Below are positions 21,611 to 34,400 of a stretch of 64,000 bases of DNA, piece after piece. Origin of the DNA: Colias croceus (taxonomy: Eukaryota > Arthropoda > Insecta > Lepidoptera > Pieridae); contig NC_059563.1 in NCBI RefSeq assembly GCF_905220415.1, positions 754,001-818,000 of the forward strand, given 5' to 3'. The position numbers were made by a program, and so were the translations under genes. Below the pieces are notes generated by a model. The model saw nothing but the letters and a program-made list of their open reading frames with translations. It had not been told where the DNA came from and did no database searches. The first letter of the stretch is position 1, and each line of letters starts with the position of its first letter.

Positions 21611-22034
21611 ACAACTTTAAAATGAGGCTCATCTCAAACTCCTCAGAGGAAATCTTTTGATAATTTTGATAAATCACATAACGGCTAGATGTATTTTGAT
21701 GAAATTTGATTTATTAAAAAGAGGTATTAAAAATAAAACATCATATTAGGTATTTATTTATTTATTTTATTTCATATATACAAAGTACAATATTCGCATT
21801 GTACTGACTAGTATAATATTTGGTGCTCAACCAGAAAAATAATACTGAACAAAAATTTATTACAAATTAAAAACTTTAGTGACATTTTTAAATTTCCTGT
21901 AAGTTTTAATCTATAGATACTATACGATATATTATAATCGAAAGAAAATAATGGCCAATTGTATTTTAATTTTGTATAGAATTTTTTTGTATAGATTCGT
22001 TTTAACTAAATTAATTATGAATGTATGTACAAAA

Positions 22035-22203
22035 TCTAATATATAAAAATCAATGCCACTTTTCGTTGTAATTCCATAACTCGAGAACGGCTGAACCGAT
22101 TTCGATAATTCTTTTTTTATTATATTCCTTGAAGTACGAGGATGGTTCTTATGTAGAGAAAACGTTAATATGTACCACGGGCGAAGCCGGGGCGGACCGC
22201 TAG
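22035..22203 (+). mobile_element. Non-autonomous Helitron H4
   Basis: TCTAATATATAAAAATCAAT to GGGCGAAGCCGGGGCGGACC..CTAG. Confidence 0.85.
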
Positions 22204-22204
22204 T

Positions 22205-22371
22205 TTATGTATAAAAAGGAAACCCGTTTCGCGTTGTCACGGCATCACGCGTGAACGGGTGGAGCGATTTCGATAATTCTTTTTTTATAATATTCCTTGA
22301 AGTACGAGGATGGTTCTTATGTAGAGAAAACGTAAATATGTAACACGGGCGAAGCCGGGGCGGACCGCTAG
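22205..22371 (+). mobile_element. Helitron H4, head-to-tail with the preceding one
   Basis: Shares the GATTTCGATAATTC..AGTACGAGGATGGTTC body and the GGCGGACCGCTAG end; the 5' part differs (AGGAAACCCGTTTCGCGTTG). Confidence 0.75.
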
Positions 22372-22399
22372 TTATTAATAAAAATTATCGTGTCACAGC

Positions 22400-23000
22400 A
22401 TTTTGAACTAACTCGGAAACGGCTTGACAAATTTTACGACATTTATCCACCTAATACAAATCTTAAAATAAAAAACATGGTGGCCTTTATTTTCTTTTGA
22501 ATAGATTATTTCTATCATATTATTACTTACTAGGCTGTTTTTTTTTCTAAGTCTATGTAGTACATACAAACTAAATTCTAAGCTTGAATTTATACAAAAA
22601 TCTCATCAATATGAGTGAAACCGTTTTTGATATATAAATAAATACGATAAAACTAAAATAAGTTATTAATACAAAATAGATCTTTTTTTATAGATTTAAC
22701 TTAATCTAAATATTTCATTAAAGAAAATACTAACTATACAATACATCAAAATCTTTCCATCCTTTTTGAAGTTATTTAGTTGAATAAACTCACATACATA
22801 GTTACATAAAATTAAACATTACTCACTTTTTTCAGTCGTGTAAATAGGTTTTTATAATCTCGAGCGTATGAATTGACAAACATAAAAAAATTTCATTCAA
22901 TTTTGCTTACACATGACAATCTCAGGAACTAATAAACCGATTTAAATTAAACTGTTGCATTTGATTCAACCATTCCCTTTCCATTCGACATCAAAATACA
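22400..23000. other. No gene seen
   Basis: AT-rich, with possible decayed repeat pieces (AACTCGGAAACGGCTTGAC). No exon recognised. Confidence 0.4.
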
Positions 23001-23008
23001 ATGTATTA

Positions 23009-23528
23009 ACGCCGTTAGTACACCTACGCATTTTTATGTGGCAGCGAATGTCTGCGAAACTACTGCGTAGCGAAATATCTGCGGAACGTTAGTAAACAGC
23101 AATGTTTTCGCAACTTTTTCGCAATGCGTCTGTGTATGGCCATTTCGCAGTTCCTTGCGAAACTATACTGACAAGGACGCAACTATTTCATCCAAGAAGC
23201 TTATATCTAATACACTGGAGATTGCACTATGAACGTTGACAAGTCACGGGAAGGTATGACCTTGAATGACGCCTGGTTGTTCCTTAATCCCTTTCACGCC
23301 AACTTGCCAAGTTAGGTGTGAAAGGGACAAAAAACAACCAGATGTCATTCAAGGTCATACCTTCCCGTGACAAGTCAACGTTCATAGTGCAATCTCCAGT
23401 GTATTAGATATAAGCTTCTTGATTTCATCTATCTATGTGCTAGAGTGAGACATATCATATGCGAAATCCTGCCACACTACTGACATATTTTTCGTTGTTT
23501 CGCTGCCGCTCGCGAATGCGTCGGTGTC
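23009..23528. mobile_element. MITE-like TIR element hosting a nested hAT-type MITE
   Basis: ACACCTACGCATTTTTATGT..GGCAGCGAA on the left pairs imperfectly with TTCGCTGCCGCTCGCGAATG..CGTCGGTGT on the right. The hAT-type MITE at 23193 splits it. Confidence 0.5.
23193..23421. mobile_element. hAT-type foldback MITE with 8-bp target-site duplication
   Basis: Long inverted repeats from CAAGAAGCTTATATCTAATA to TATTAGATATAAGCTTCTTG, about 90 bp each side. ATTTCATC is duplicated exactly at 23185-23192 and 23422-23429, the eight-base duplication made by hAT transposases. 229 bp, non-coding. Confidence 0.85.
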
Positions 23529-23670
23529 AAGAATCTTATATCTAATACACTGGAGATTGCACTATGAACATTAACTTGGGACAAGAAAATATGACCTTGA
23601 ATGACGCCTGTATGTTTTTTATCCCTTTCACAAGAACTTGCCAAGTTAGGTGTGTTTTTTGAGGTTTGTA
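23528..23670. mobile_element. Half copy of the same hAT-type MITE
   Basis: CAAGAATCTTATATCTAATA, ACTGGAGATTGCACTATGAA and ATGACCTTGAATGACGCCTG match one arm of the 23193 element. The other arm is missing. Confidence 0.7.
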
Positions 23671-25110
23671 GGAATAAAGAATATATTTAAAAAAACATGA
23701 AATGATTTACAAGTGCAACATGCAAGAAAATATAAACATTTTTGAAAGATCAATCCAGTTTGAAGTATCATTATACATATTATGTTCTTATTTTTTTAGT
23801 TTTTACCAGTAAATCAATATATCATATATATATATTTTTCAATTATATTGACAATTCATTAAAATATCCTTGTCGTACTCTTAAACTTAAAAATACACAA
23901 AAGAACACAATTTTACACAAAATAACTGATTTAAAACACGATTTATTTACGGAAAAATCTAATCTACAAACGTTGGTAATTGGTATATAATATTATATAC
24001 TTGAAGTAAATCGCGATTTAAACCCGTTAAAAAATACACTACACATAAAAAACATAAAATAATACACTTGATTTAAAAAGATCTGCCTTAAAATAAATAC
24101 TTTGTAACTTATAAAACTAATTTTAAATGTATGTCCCATTTTTAAACGCAACTGCTGTTCCAATTTTGATAGATTTTTCGTTACGCAATTTTTTTACAAT
24201 GATTTTCGATCACTAAAGCTAAAAACTGTCATATTAATTAAAACTAACAATATAAATATGCATACAAAAATAAATATGAAACTAATAATTATTTTTGGAA
24301 TAAATCACAAGTGGGTTAAAAATTAATTTAAAAATGTATTAACTAAATTAAAAAATTTTTACTTAAAAAATATATCGAAAAAGCTAAATCTTGCATCTCG
24401 CTCTTACACTACAAATGAATATTTACTTTCTCTTTTATTACTCTTACGTTTTAATAAATTATAAATAAATAGATAAAATTATTAAATAATGCATTTTAAT
24501 CATATTTTTATATTTATTTCAAAAATAATAAAATTATTTTCTCGATTTCACAACACAAGGAATATAATATTTTATCTATGGATTCTCATTGAGATATACA
24601 TATGGAGACGACACCGCCTACATCACTTATGTTCCGCTCAACATACGCCAAATGGCGTAACTGCATGCTCATTTTTTGTTAGTTTTAAAGTGAAACGCAT
24701 CAAATATGCCTTCGTGTGTGTTACGATATTGCACAAATAATACAAATAATATACGGAAAAATGCAAAGGAATAATTTTCATCGGTAAGTCTAAGTACCAA
24801 ACTAGATAATAATTTTTAAAACTTGGAGCAAAAAAATGGCGCACAGATTTTGTTCGTGGTGCCTCCTCCATACGTAGTATCTCAATGATGGATTCTATAT
24901 TTTTTATGATTAATATTAAACAATAAATATCTATTCAACTGTATTTCTTACATTATATAAATAATAAAAAATAACTAATATCATATATTACATATTATTA
25001 TATAAATATGTTTAGATATTTACACTCATTATATATAATAATATGTAATTATAATTTATACAATATTTTTATATTATTAATATAGTAAATAACTAAATAA
25101 CTATATTTTT
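23671..25110. other. No gene seen
   Basis: Very AT-rich spacer. No exon with splice signals; a short TTTAAACCCGTTAAAAA near 24015 resembles the 16.44-kb repeat arm. Confidence 0.45.
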
Positions 25111-25114
25111 GAAG

Positions 25115-25436
25115 AGAAACTTCTTAGGGTCAACTCACACCAAAAGAGCGGCGAAGCGGATCGCAGTTTCAGTGCCATAATATAAATTTTAACTTTATTG
25201 TCATTACTATAATACTTATTATCGCATGAGAGACTCGAAAGAAATTCATATGACACGGAAACTGCGCTCCGCTTCACTGCGCTTCGCCGCTCTTTTGGTG
25301 TGAGTTGACCCTTACGCTTTGAGAGTAAAATTTTCTGGCAATACCGTCACGTCACGTCACGTCAAGGCGATAATTTTGGTATCTTCGCCAAAAAGTTTCA
25401 CTCCTGACACGTGTGCTCAGTACACACGCTCTTTTT
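25115..25436. repeat. TIR-type repeat R1 split by a Harbinger-type MITE
   Basis: The left end (GAGAAACTTCTTA) and the rest (CGCTTTGAGAGTAAAATTTT..GACACGTGTGCTC) are separated at TTA by the 25127-25311 MITE. Lies just downstream of the minus-strand DUF229 stop codon. Confidence 0.65.
25127..25311. mobile_element. PIF/Harbinger-type MITE with TTA duplication
   Basis: TIRs GGGTCAACTCACACCAAAAG and CTTTTGGTGTGAGTTGACCC continue through GAGCGGCGAAGCGGA. TTA is repeated directly at 25124-25126 and 25312-25314. 185 bp. Confidence 0.85.
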
Positions 25437-25474
25437 AATTACAAATTCTATACAAATAATAAATATAATAATTT

Positions 25475-28400
25475 CTAACTATAATCTCTACAGTAACAGT
25501 ACATATTGAGGTGTGGATGCGTTGCGCTAATACAGCTCGGCTCGTTGTTATACCTGGAATAGCAAAAAATTATTAAAAACAATCACCGGAAGGAAGTTAG
25601 CGCGGAAACTTATTTTTTTTTTTTTTTATTATTGATATCTCAAAAAATTGCTCCTTAAGGGGCTACTTACTGCCAATTGCCTGTTTTCTTCGTCTAACTA
25701 CTCTTCGGTTAGTGAATATAAATGTCCAAAAAAAATATATGTTACTCATTAGACCTTAAACTTTAATTTGAACGTTTGAAATAATTCTATCTATAAAAAT
25801 AATGTCCGAAAAAATATTCCAAAGTGGAGCATTTCTTGTTTGAATTTTCGTAACTACGTCTAAACGGTATGGAGTTTTGCTATTTTTCTTTCACAATAAT
25901 ATTTTAAAAGGTGTTTGTCATAAATTGTACGTTTGGCGAGACAAGGCAAGTTCTTATTGAGCTACAAATAATTATTTACTGTTTTCTAAATGAAATGAAA
26001 TGAGCGGGTCCGTGCGCGGGCGACTGGCGGCACTGTAGCTCGAACTGTGGGACGAGGAGGTTGTGCTGCTCATTCTCTAAAATTGTATTTTGCCTGATTG
26101 TGGATGGCAATTTTGTACAATTTTTCTTTCGACAATTTTGTGCGTGCGCGTGGTTTCACATAAGTTTTCTTTTAACTATGTTTGCGAATGTGTGCCCGCC
26201 TGCTACTAACTAAGTTTTCTATTAAAAATCTTTTTTTGAATTTGTTTTTTTCTCAGTCGGGTTTTTTAACAACTTTTTTATTTTATGCTTTTTAGTGCAC
26301 ATTGATAACCTTAGTAGGTCAAAGCCCTACACCAAATACCCGTTACGTCAAGATGGCGCGACTTCCACAGGCATTTTGAAAATTATGTACCTATAATTTA
26401 GTGCAAAATTAGTAGGTACTATTTTATACTTTCGTAAAAAACTTCTACTCTAACAGGATTTCAAGATATTCTTTAAACAAAGTGGTCCCGCCATTTTGAC
26501 GTCAAAACAATAAATATGCGTAACAAAAATAAGATGTAGTAACTTTCTATACTTATTTTCCGATTTTCAAAAATTCGTAACTCAAAAACTAAAAGTATCC
26601 TCAAAGTGAAATTTCAGATTTTGGTTCCATAGGACAATAGCTAACCACAAAAAAATTTACGAATCTCAACTCCACGACCTATAAAGTAGAATTTTAGCTT
26701 TTTAAACTATTAAAATAGTAAATTCAATATAAAAAAGTAAAACAAAGTTTTTTAATAGCGCCTGAAAAAATTACAATGTTAATAAAGTTGCATTTCTTTC
26801 AGGCGCTTTTCTCTTAAAATTTCGTTCACAAATATGTACCTATCATCACTGATTTCATTTCAGAAAAATAAATCTACTTATGTTGTTTTATTATTGTAGG
26901 TAATATAAGCATGATACACTTTTTTGGAATCCTTATTATGATACCTTTAATTTGATACCCATATTGCAGAAAAAGATTTTTTTTTGTATTTTAGTCTAGC
27001 ACCCCACATTTTCCTTTTTTTTCACCTATCTAACAAAACTTGGGCTAATACGACGCACCTAACGATACCCTAATTAAAGAAATCCATCCAGTGGTTCCGA
27101 AGATATCAGAGTATAAAGAATATTAGATACATACAAAGATAGGCGCGAAAAACATAACCCTTCTTTTTAGTCGGGCAATAAAAATGCCCGAGCTGCTGCG
27201 GAACGCGACGCGAGCGATTAGTTGCGATAGCGCGGATCACGCTCTGCGCACGTAAAAATGAAGCGGGGGTGCTTGGCTAGCGCGGGGAGAACGTCCAAAT
27301 CCTCAAAGTCGTTTCACTGTTACAACAACCTTAAATGCTCCTTCAAGACAGTAATTGCTCCACTTCTATAATTATTAGTTTATAAATAGATAACTAGCTT
27401 TCCACCCGCGGCTTCGCCCGCGCAGTCAAAGAAAAACCCGCATAGTTTCCGTTCCCGTGGGATTTCCGGGATAAAACCTATCCTATGTCCTTTCTCGGGT
27501 ATCAAAATATCTCTATACCAAATTTCATGCAAATTGGTTCAGTAGTTAAGGCGTGATTGAATAACAGACAGACAGAGTTACCTTCCTATTTTATAATATT
27601 AGTACCTATGGATTAATTAATTGTTTATAGTAAGTGTTTTTGGTATTTGATTGATTGCGCCAAGAGAATTCCTGTTTTTTAAAAAAAGGAGGAGGGATAA
27701 TCTCCTTTTTTGTTGAATTCGGCCGGTATGTTTTTTTTATGTAGGTACACCGATTACTCCGAGGTTTCTGAACCGATTTACCTGATTCTTTTTTTGTTCG
27801 ATGCGGGATGGTGTCGAATTGGTCCCATAAAAATTTTATTCGGATATGCCCAGAAGTTTTTATTTTATGAGCATTTTTGTATGTATTTGTAAATGTTGCA
27901 AGTGCAAGTTTGAAGTCGGTTGTTTTTAACGCAGTTATTACTTGTTGAGATATATTTTGATCAATTGCACCGAAAGGAAGGTAATGTTTCTAGTGTAAGT
28001 ATGTTTTGTAGTTTTTACAAAGTCGTTGCGATTAATTATTAACTAGAAATATTAATTTTGGTAAAAATTATGAAAATATTATCACTTTTGTTATTTTTAA
28101 TAGAGGAAATAATTCCAAACCGATCAAATCTATTTGGAATTTATCCATAACTATGAAAAAAAAACGAACAACCAAATAAGTATATGCTTTTTAAATCTTT
28201 GCCGAAATAAATTAAGTCTCTGCATATGCAAAAAAAAAAAATTGAAATCAGTGTCCTACTAATATTATAAATGCGAAAGTTTGTGAGGATGTGTGTGTGT
28301 TTGTTACTCTTTCACGCAAATTCTACTGAACCGATTACAATGAAATTTAGCATATAGAGGGTAACTTGGATTAACACACAATATAGGTTTTATCCCGAAA

Positions 28401-31400
28401 ATCCCACGGGAACGGGAACTATGCGGATTTTCCTTTGAAAACGAGGGCGAAGCCGCGGGCTCAAATCTAGTAAATTATAAAAATAACATAAAAACTCACG
28501 CATTTGTCCTGGAAATGTCTCTGGAATCAATTTCGAATCTATCTTCCTTAACAATATAAGTCACAGAAGCCTCATATATACCCTTTCCTGGTCCCACGGA
28601 AATCTGAAAATAATATAAATAATTTAAATTTTATGGGATAAAATACAATAAGAAGATAATTAGAAATCTATACAAATATTATAAAGCTGAAGAGTTTGTT
28701 TGAACGCGCTAATCTCGGGAACTACTGGGCCGATTAGAAAAATTCTTTCGGTGTTAGATCTATATTATTAATTATTAATATTATAAAGCTGAAGAGTTTG
28801 TTTGAACGCGCTAATCTCAGGAACTACTGGGTCGATTAGAAAAATTCTTTCGGTGTTAGATCTATATTATTAATTATTAATATTATAAAGCTGAAGAGTT
28901 TGTTTGAACGCGCTAATCTCGGGAACTACTGGGCCGATTAGAAAAATTCTTTCGGTGTTAGATAGCTCATTTATCGAGGCAGGCTATAGGCTATATATCA
29001 TCACGCTAAGACCAACAAGAGCGGAGCGTATGTATACTTGCGACTAGATCATGTGTATAGTTACTATAAAATGCATCTACCCTCATTTTTAAACGACTTC
29101 AAAAAAAGGAGGTTGTCAATTCGGCCGGTATATTTTTTTTATGTATGTACACCGATTACTCCGAGGTTTATGAACCGATTTACGTGATTCTTTTTTTGTT
29201 CGATGCGGGATGGTGTCTTATTGGTCCCATAAAAATTTTATTCGGATAGGCCCAGTAGTTTTTATTTTATGAGCATTTTTGTCTGTATTTGTAAATGTTG
29301 CAAGTGCAAGTTTGAAGTCGGTTGTTTTTAACGCAGTTATTCTTGTTTATTTCGATTTTTATTTATTTATTATTTATTAATTCTTTATAGCTTGCTATTG
29401 AAAGTTACAAAAAAACCTAACCTAGGAATACATTCAAACAAATGGCGGTCTTATCGCTATGCAGGATTTCTTCCAGACAACCAGACGTACGGAGAGAAAT
29501 TAAATTAAAGGAAAGGAGTAGGGCAGAGCATAAATCTTATATATAAAAATGAATCGCAAAATGTGTTGGTAAGCGCATAACTCGAGAACGGCTGAACCGA
29601 TTTCGATAATTGTTTTTTTATTATATTCCTTGAAATACGAGGATGGTTCTTATGTAGAAAAAACGTAAACATGTACCACGGGCGAAGCCGGGGCGGACCG
29701 CTATTATATGATATAAAATATACATAATAAATAAATACAATATGAGACATTAAATACATATATCTATTTACAATCGATCGATCTATTTTTGTTACTTTTA
29801 CCAATTTTTTGCACCAAATCGTACCTTAACCTGATAATTCTCTCTATCAGGCCTCACCCGGGCACCGAACTTGCCGACATAACCGTCCGCGTCTTTCGCC
29901 GCTACGAATGTTAGCACTCCGTTATTTGGGCGCTGTCTTAGTACCCACGATGTTGTTTGTAATGTACGAGGGATGCATTTTGATCTGAAAATATTAGTTA
30001 TAATCTAGTTTAGAACAAAATATTAATTTAATTTGGGCTGGGAAGATATCTACACTAATATTATAAAGAGGAAAACTTTGTTTGATTGATTGAAATGAAT
30101 AGGCTCATAAACTACTGGACCGATTTTAAACATTCTTACACCATTCGAAAGCTACATTATCCACGAGTAATATAGGCTATATATTATCACGCTAAGACCT
30201 ACAGGAGTGGAGCCACGCGGGTGAAACCGCGCGGCATAGCTAGTGGGAAATAAAAATTAAATTATACTGATTCATTATGATTGTTGATTATATAAAATGG
30301 TCTTGTTGAGAGAAGTGTTCAAGCGAGAGCTTATTATTGAATGTATCAATTGGCGTATTATTTTTTTTTATGAAAATTCACTAGCTTACCGCCCGCGGCT
30401 TCGCCCGCTTTGTCTAAAACCTAATACATTATATACTAAAACCCTCCTCTTGAATCACTCTATCTATTAAAAAAACCGCATGAAAATCCGTTGCGTAGTT
30501 TTAAAGATTTAAGCATACAAAAGGACAATATAAGAACATAGGGACAGAGAAAGCGAATTTGTTTTATACTATGTAGTGATATTATGCACATAAAATCTTA
30601 TTATTAACATTTTTAAGGGATAGAAAAAATTTCGATCATGAGGCGGGATTCGAACCCGCGTCTTCACCTTGCTACTGACCAATTAAGCCACCCGCGATCC
30701 CGCCAGAGCAATCGAATTTATTTCAATTTTATTTAATTTATGTTTCTATAGACACTTTTTAATTCATTATAACATATTTGTTGTTTGTTTTTGAAACATC
30801 TATAGGTGCACGTAAAACAAAATTAATTCTCATCAATATGTCGATGTTTCAGTTATTATTTCCTCACCTAACACTCTCAGTGAGCGAGTTGATATAATCT
30901 ACGATGGCTTTTGTACACTTATCGTATATCGGTTCACTCGTTTCCACCCTCTCCCAGGACAAACAGGAACACCAGTGCGGTTCTATCCCGGCTTCGCTGC
31001 ACGAACGGTTTTGGGATATCTGAAAATAATAATACAATAATAATATTATAAATGCGAAAGTATAGCCTTCCTCAATAAATGGGCCTAACACCGAAAGAAT
31101 TTTTCAAATCGGACCAGTAGTTCCCGATATTAGCGCGTTCAAACAAACAAACTCTTCAGCTTTATAATATAAGTATAGATAATAATACTCACCGGTTCCA
31201 ACAAACTCAGTCCCCTCGTATTTTCCGCACCTTTGATCCTGTACGGATTCCAATATCTAGTCAGACCCATTATATCCAATATAGTGGCGTGTATATCGTG
31301 CGGTGTTGTCAGAACTTCTGCGTTCCCGACCAGACCGCGTTTGGCGTCTGGTCGGGACCTTGTTAGAGCGTCTGGCAGTCTGATCGCCATGAGCGGGAGA

Positions 31401-34400
31401 CGCTCTTCTAGTTTACCTTGTAACGTGTCTCGGACGTTTGCGTATCTGTGGTTTGAAATTATTCTATATTAATGAATCGTAAAATAAATATTTTAGGACT
31501 AGCTTTCTGCCCGCGGCTTCGCCCGCGTTTTCCAAGAAAATCTCGCATAGTTCTCGTTCTTGTGGGATTTCCGGGATAAAACCTATCCTATGTGTTAATC
31601 CCAGTTACCCAGTTACTCTATATGTGTGCTAAATTTCATTGTAATCGGTTCACTAGTATTTGCGGAAAAGAGTAACAAACATACACATTAGCGTGTGGTT
31701 TTTGGCATGTCAATTTATTTGTTATATGGCTTATCTTTTTAACCGACTTCAAAAAAAAAGGAGGAGGTTATCAATTCGGCCGGTATGTTTTTTTTTTATG
31801 TATGTACACCGATTACTCCGAGGTTTCTGAACCGATTTACGTGATTCTTTTTTTGTTCGATGCAGGATGGTGTCGAATTGGTCCCATAAAAATTTTATTC
31901 GGATAGGCCCAATAGTTTTTATTTAATGAGCATTTTTGTCAAGTGCAAGTTTGAAGTCGGTTGTTTTTAACGCAGTTATCACTTGTTGACAAATAAAAAT
32001 AAATACAAACATCAAGTAATGTAGTATTTGTTCATCATCAACTAAACTTATAACTATGTAACTAAAGAACTGCTCATCACCAATCATTAAACTGCTATAA
32101 ACTGAAAATTCTCATCATAAATCGTTCATCACCTAGGCCCATGATCACCGAACACCAAGATAGCAGTGTCTTCACCCAGCCCGCTGGTGATGAACCTCTC
32201 CAAGAAGGCAGCCGTCTCATCATCAGCCGTGGCTATCATGTTGAAGTCATCATGGGTGATGTCCGCTATGAACGTGAAACAGAACTTCTTGTCCGGTAAC
32301 TTGAAGAACTGGAAATTGTTTTAAATTATATTAGAACGGCCTTACTAATAAAAAGTTAAACAATAGATAAATTTCTACGATTTTCTACCATAGCTGTGTC
32401 CTGCTCTTGCTCACATGAAACGTCAATCATAAAAACAAGACAGGTTATTGCGATAACTTATCCATTGCATAGCGAATGGGTAACATTTTATTAGTAAGAC
32501 CGGAAATTTATAATATGTATAACTAGAAAGAAAGAGAAATAAAAAACGTTTATTTAGACAGTGTGACACAAAAAATTGGCTACGAAAATGAGACACAAAA
32601 CACAAAACTCCGCCTACGCGGCCCAACGACTGTGAGTCTAATTTTTTATAGTGCATAAATGTAACAAAGCCTAAAAATTATTTTAACATAATTATGATTA
32701 ATAACATTGATTGTATTGACTTTTACTGATTTTAAACGTGATTTATTCATTATAATTTAACATTTCCCCGACCACACTCGCTGTAAAGTGCGAGTTAATA
32801 ATATCATGAATAAATCTCGTTTAAAATCCATTAATCTTCAATTCCTAAAATTCATATAGTCGAGTCGTAAGTTAATGACTAATGAGTGAGTTTGAGTTTA
32901 TAATAAGTTTTCGTTAAATTTTGAGTTTTTCGGGTCTTTCTCTCACCTGATCAGTGATATCCATCATCAGCTTATACTGCGGAGTATCCCCCACACAGTA
33001 CTTACTCCCCCCTCTTTTCCACCACTTTTTACCATCACCGGACTCCTCTAGATAGAAAGCTCGGAGATAATGATCGGCTGGTTGGTGAAGGAATCCATTG
33101 AAACGGTATTGGAATGTGCCTATCCAGGGCATATCTTCGAAATATGCTGTGCGATAGCTTAAATGATAAAGATAATAATTAATGTACTTATTAAATAACT
33201 AGCGGTCCGCCCCAGCTTCACCCGTGGTACATTTTTACGTTTTCCATAAGAACCATCCTCGTACTTCAAGAATTGTAATAAAAAAAGAATTAACGAAATC
33301 GGTTCAGTTGTTCTCGAGTTATGCGCTTACCAACACATTTTGCGATTCATTTTTATATTATAGATGTAGATTTATATTATAAAGCTGAAGATTTCATTTT
33401 TATATATTACTAGCTGTGCTCCGCGGATTCACCCGCGTAGCTCCGCTCCTGTTGGTCTTAGCGTGATGATATATAGCCTATAGCCTTCCTCAATTAATGG
33501 GCTATATAACACCGAAAGAATTTTTCAAATCGGACCAGTAGTTCCTCAGATTAGCGCGTTCAAACAAACAAACTCTTCAGCTTTATAATATCAGTATAAA
33601 TGAACAGCCAAGCGCTAAGATAAAACTCGAGAATGGATGAACCAATTCGGCTATATTTTACGTTTTTGTTAAGGCACAAAGGAACCCTTCTTTATGAGAG
33701 ATAATATGGGGTAGCTAGTTAACTATACTATATGTATATTAAAAAATGTGTGCTTGTACTAGTGTACACACGTAAGAAGTGAAACTTCTTTATGACCTTA
33801 TTTTTCAAAAAATAATTTACTATATGCAACTTTACAGAAATACGTCGAATCACGCGTGGTAGGGATAAGGAAAAGATGGCGCGTAACGGAAAAATGTCAC
33901 GCGTAACGAAAAAATGTTACATTAAATTTTTTCCAACCCCGATTTCACTTCTTACGTTTGTACACTAGTTCACTAGTACATGCACACTTTTTTAGCCACA
34001 AATGGACAAACTAACAAACTACTTACCCATCATCCCGTAACTTATAAAATATAAACGGCATAGAGTCCAGAGTGCCGTTGTTTTTCATTTTCTTCCTTAC
34101 ATCTGGCAACTCCAGTTCCGTCTTGCCAGTTAGTATCGGAAATAAAGCGGCTGGGGTACCGTCGCCTACTATATTGTACCTGGAAATAAAATAATAAAAA
34201 TATGTTTAAAACGTGCAAGGAAAATATTGCAGCAATTGGGGAATACTTATAGATTTTTGGAGTTGGTAAAACGTTTTCTAAATGCAACTTATGTCTATAC
34301 CTAGTGCAAGCTGCATTCTATTTTTATAATTGGGTACGTTAGAATTTAAATTTTAAAGCATGTAAATAATAAATAAGACATATGAATCACAAATTGATGT

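Noticed and set aside
29420..29432. CCTAACCTAGG, telomere-like
   Set aside because: A single short match, not an array of the insect TTAGG repeat.
30644..30702. Possible tRNA gene on the minus strand
   Set aside because: B-box and T-arm are good, but the cloverleaf is incomplete and the flanks match a dispersed SINE tail.
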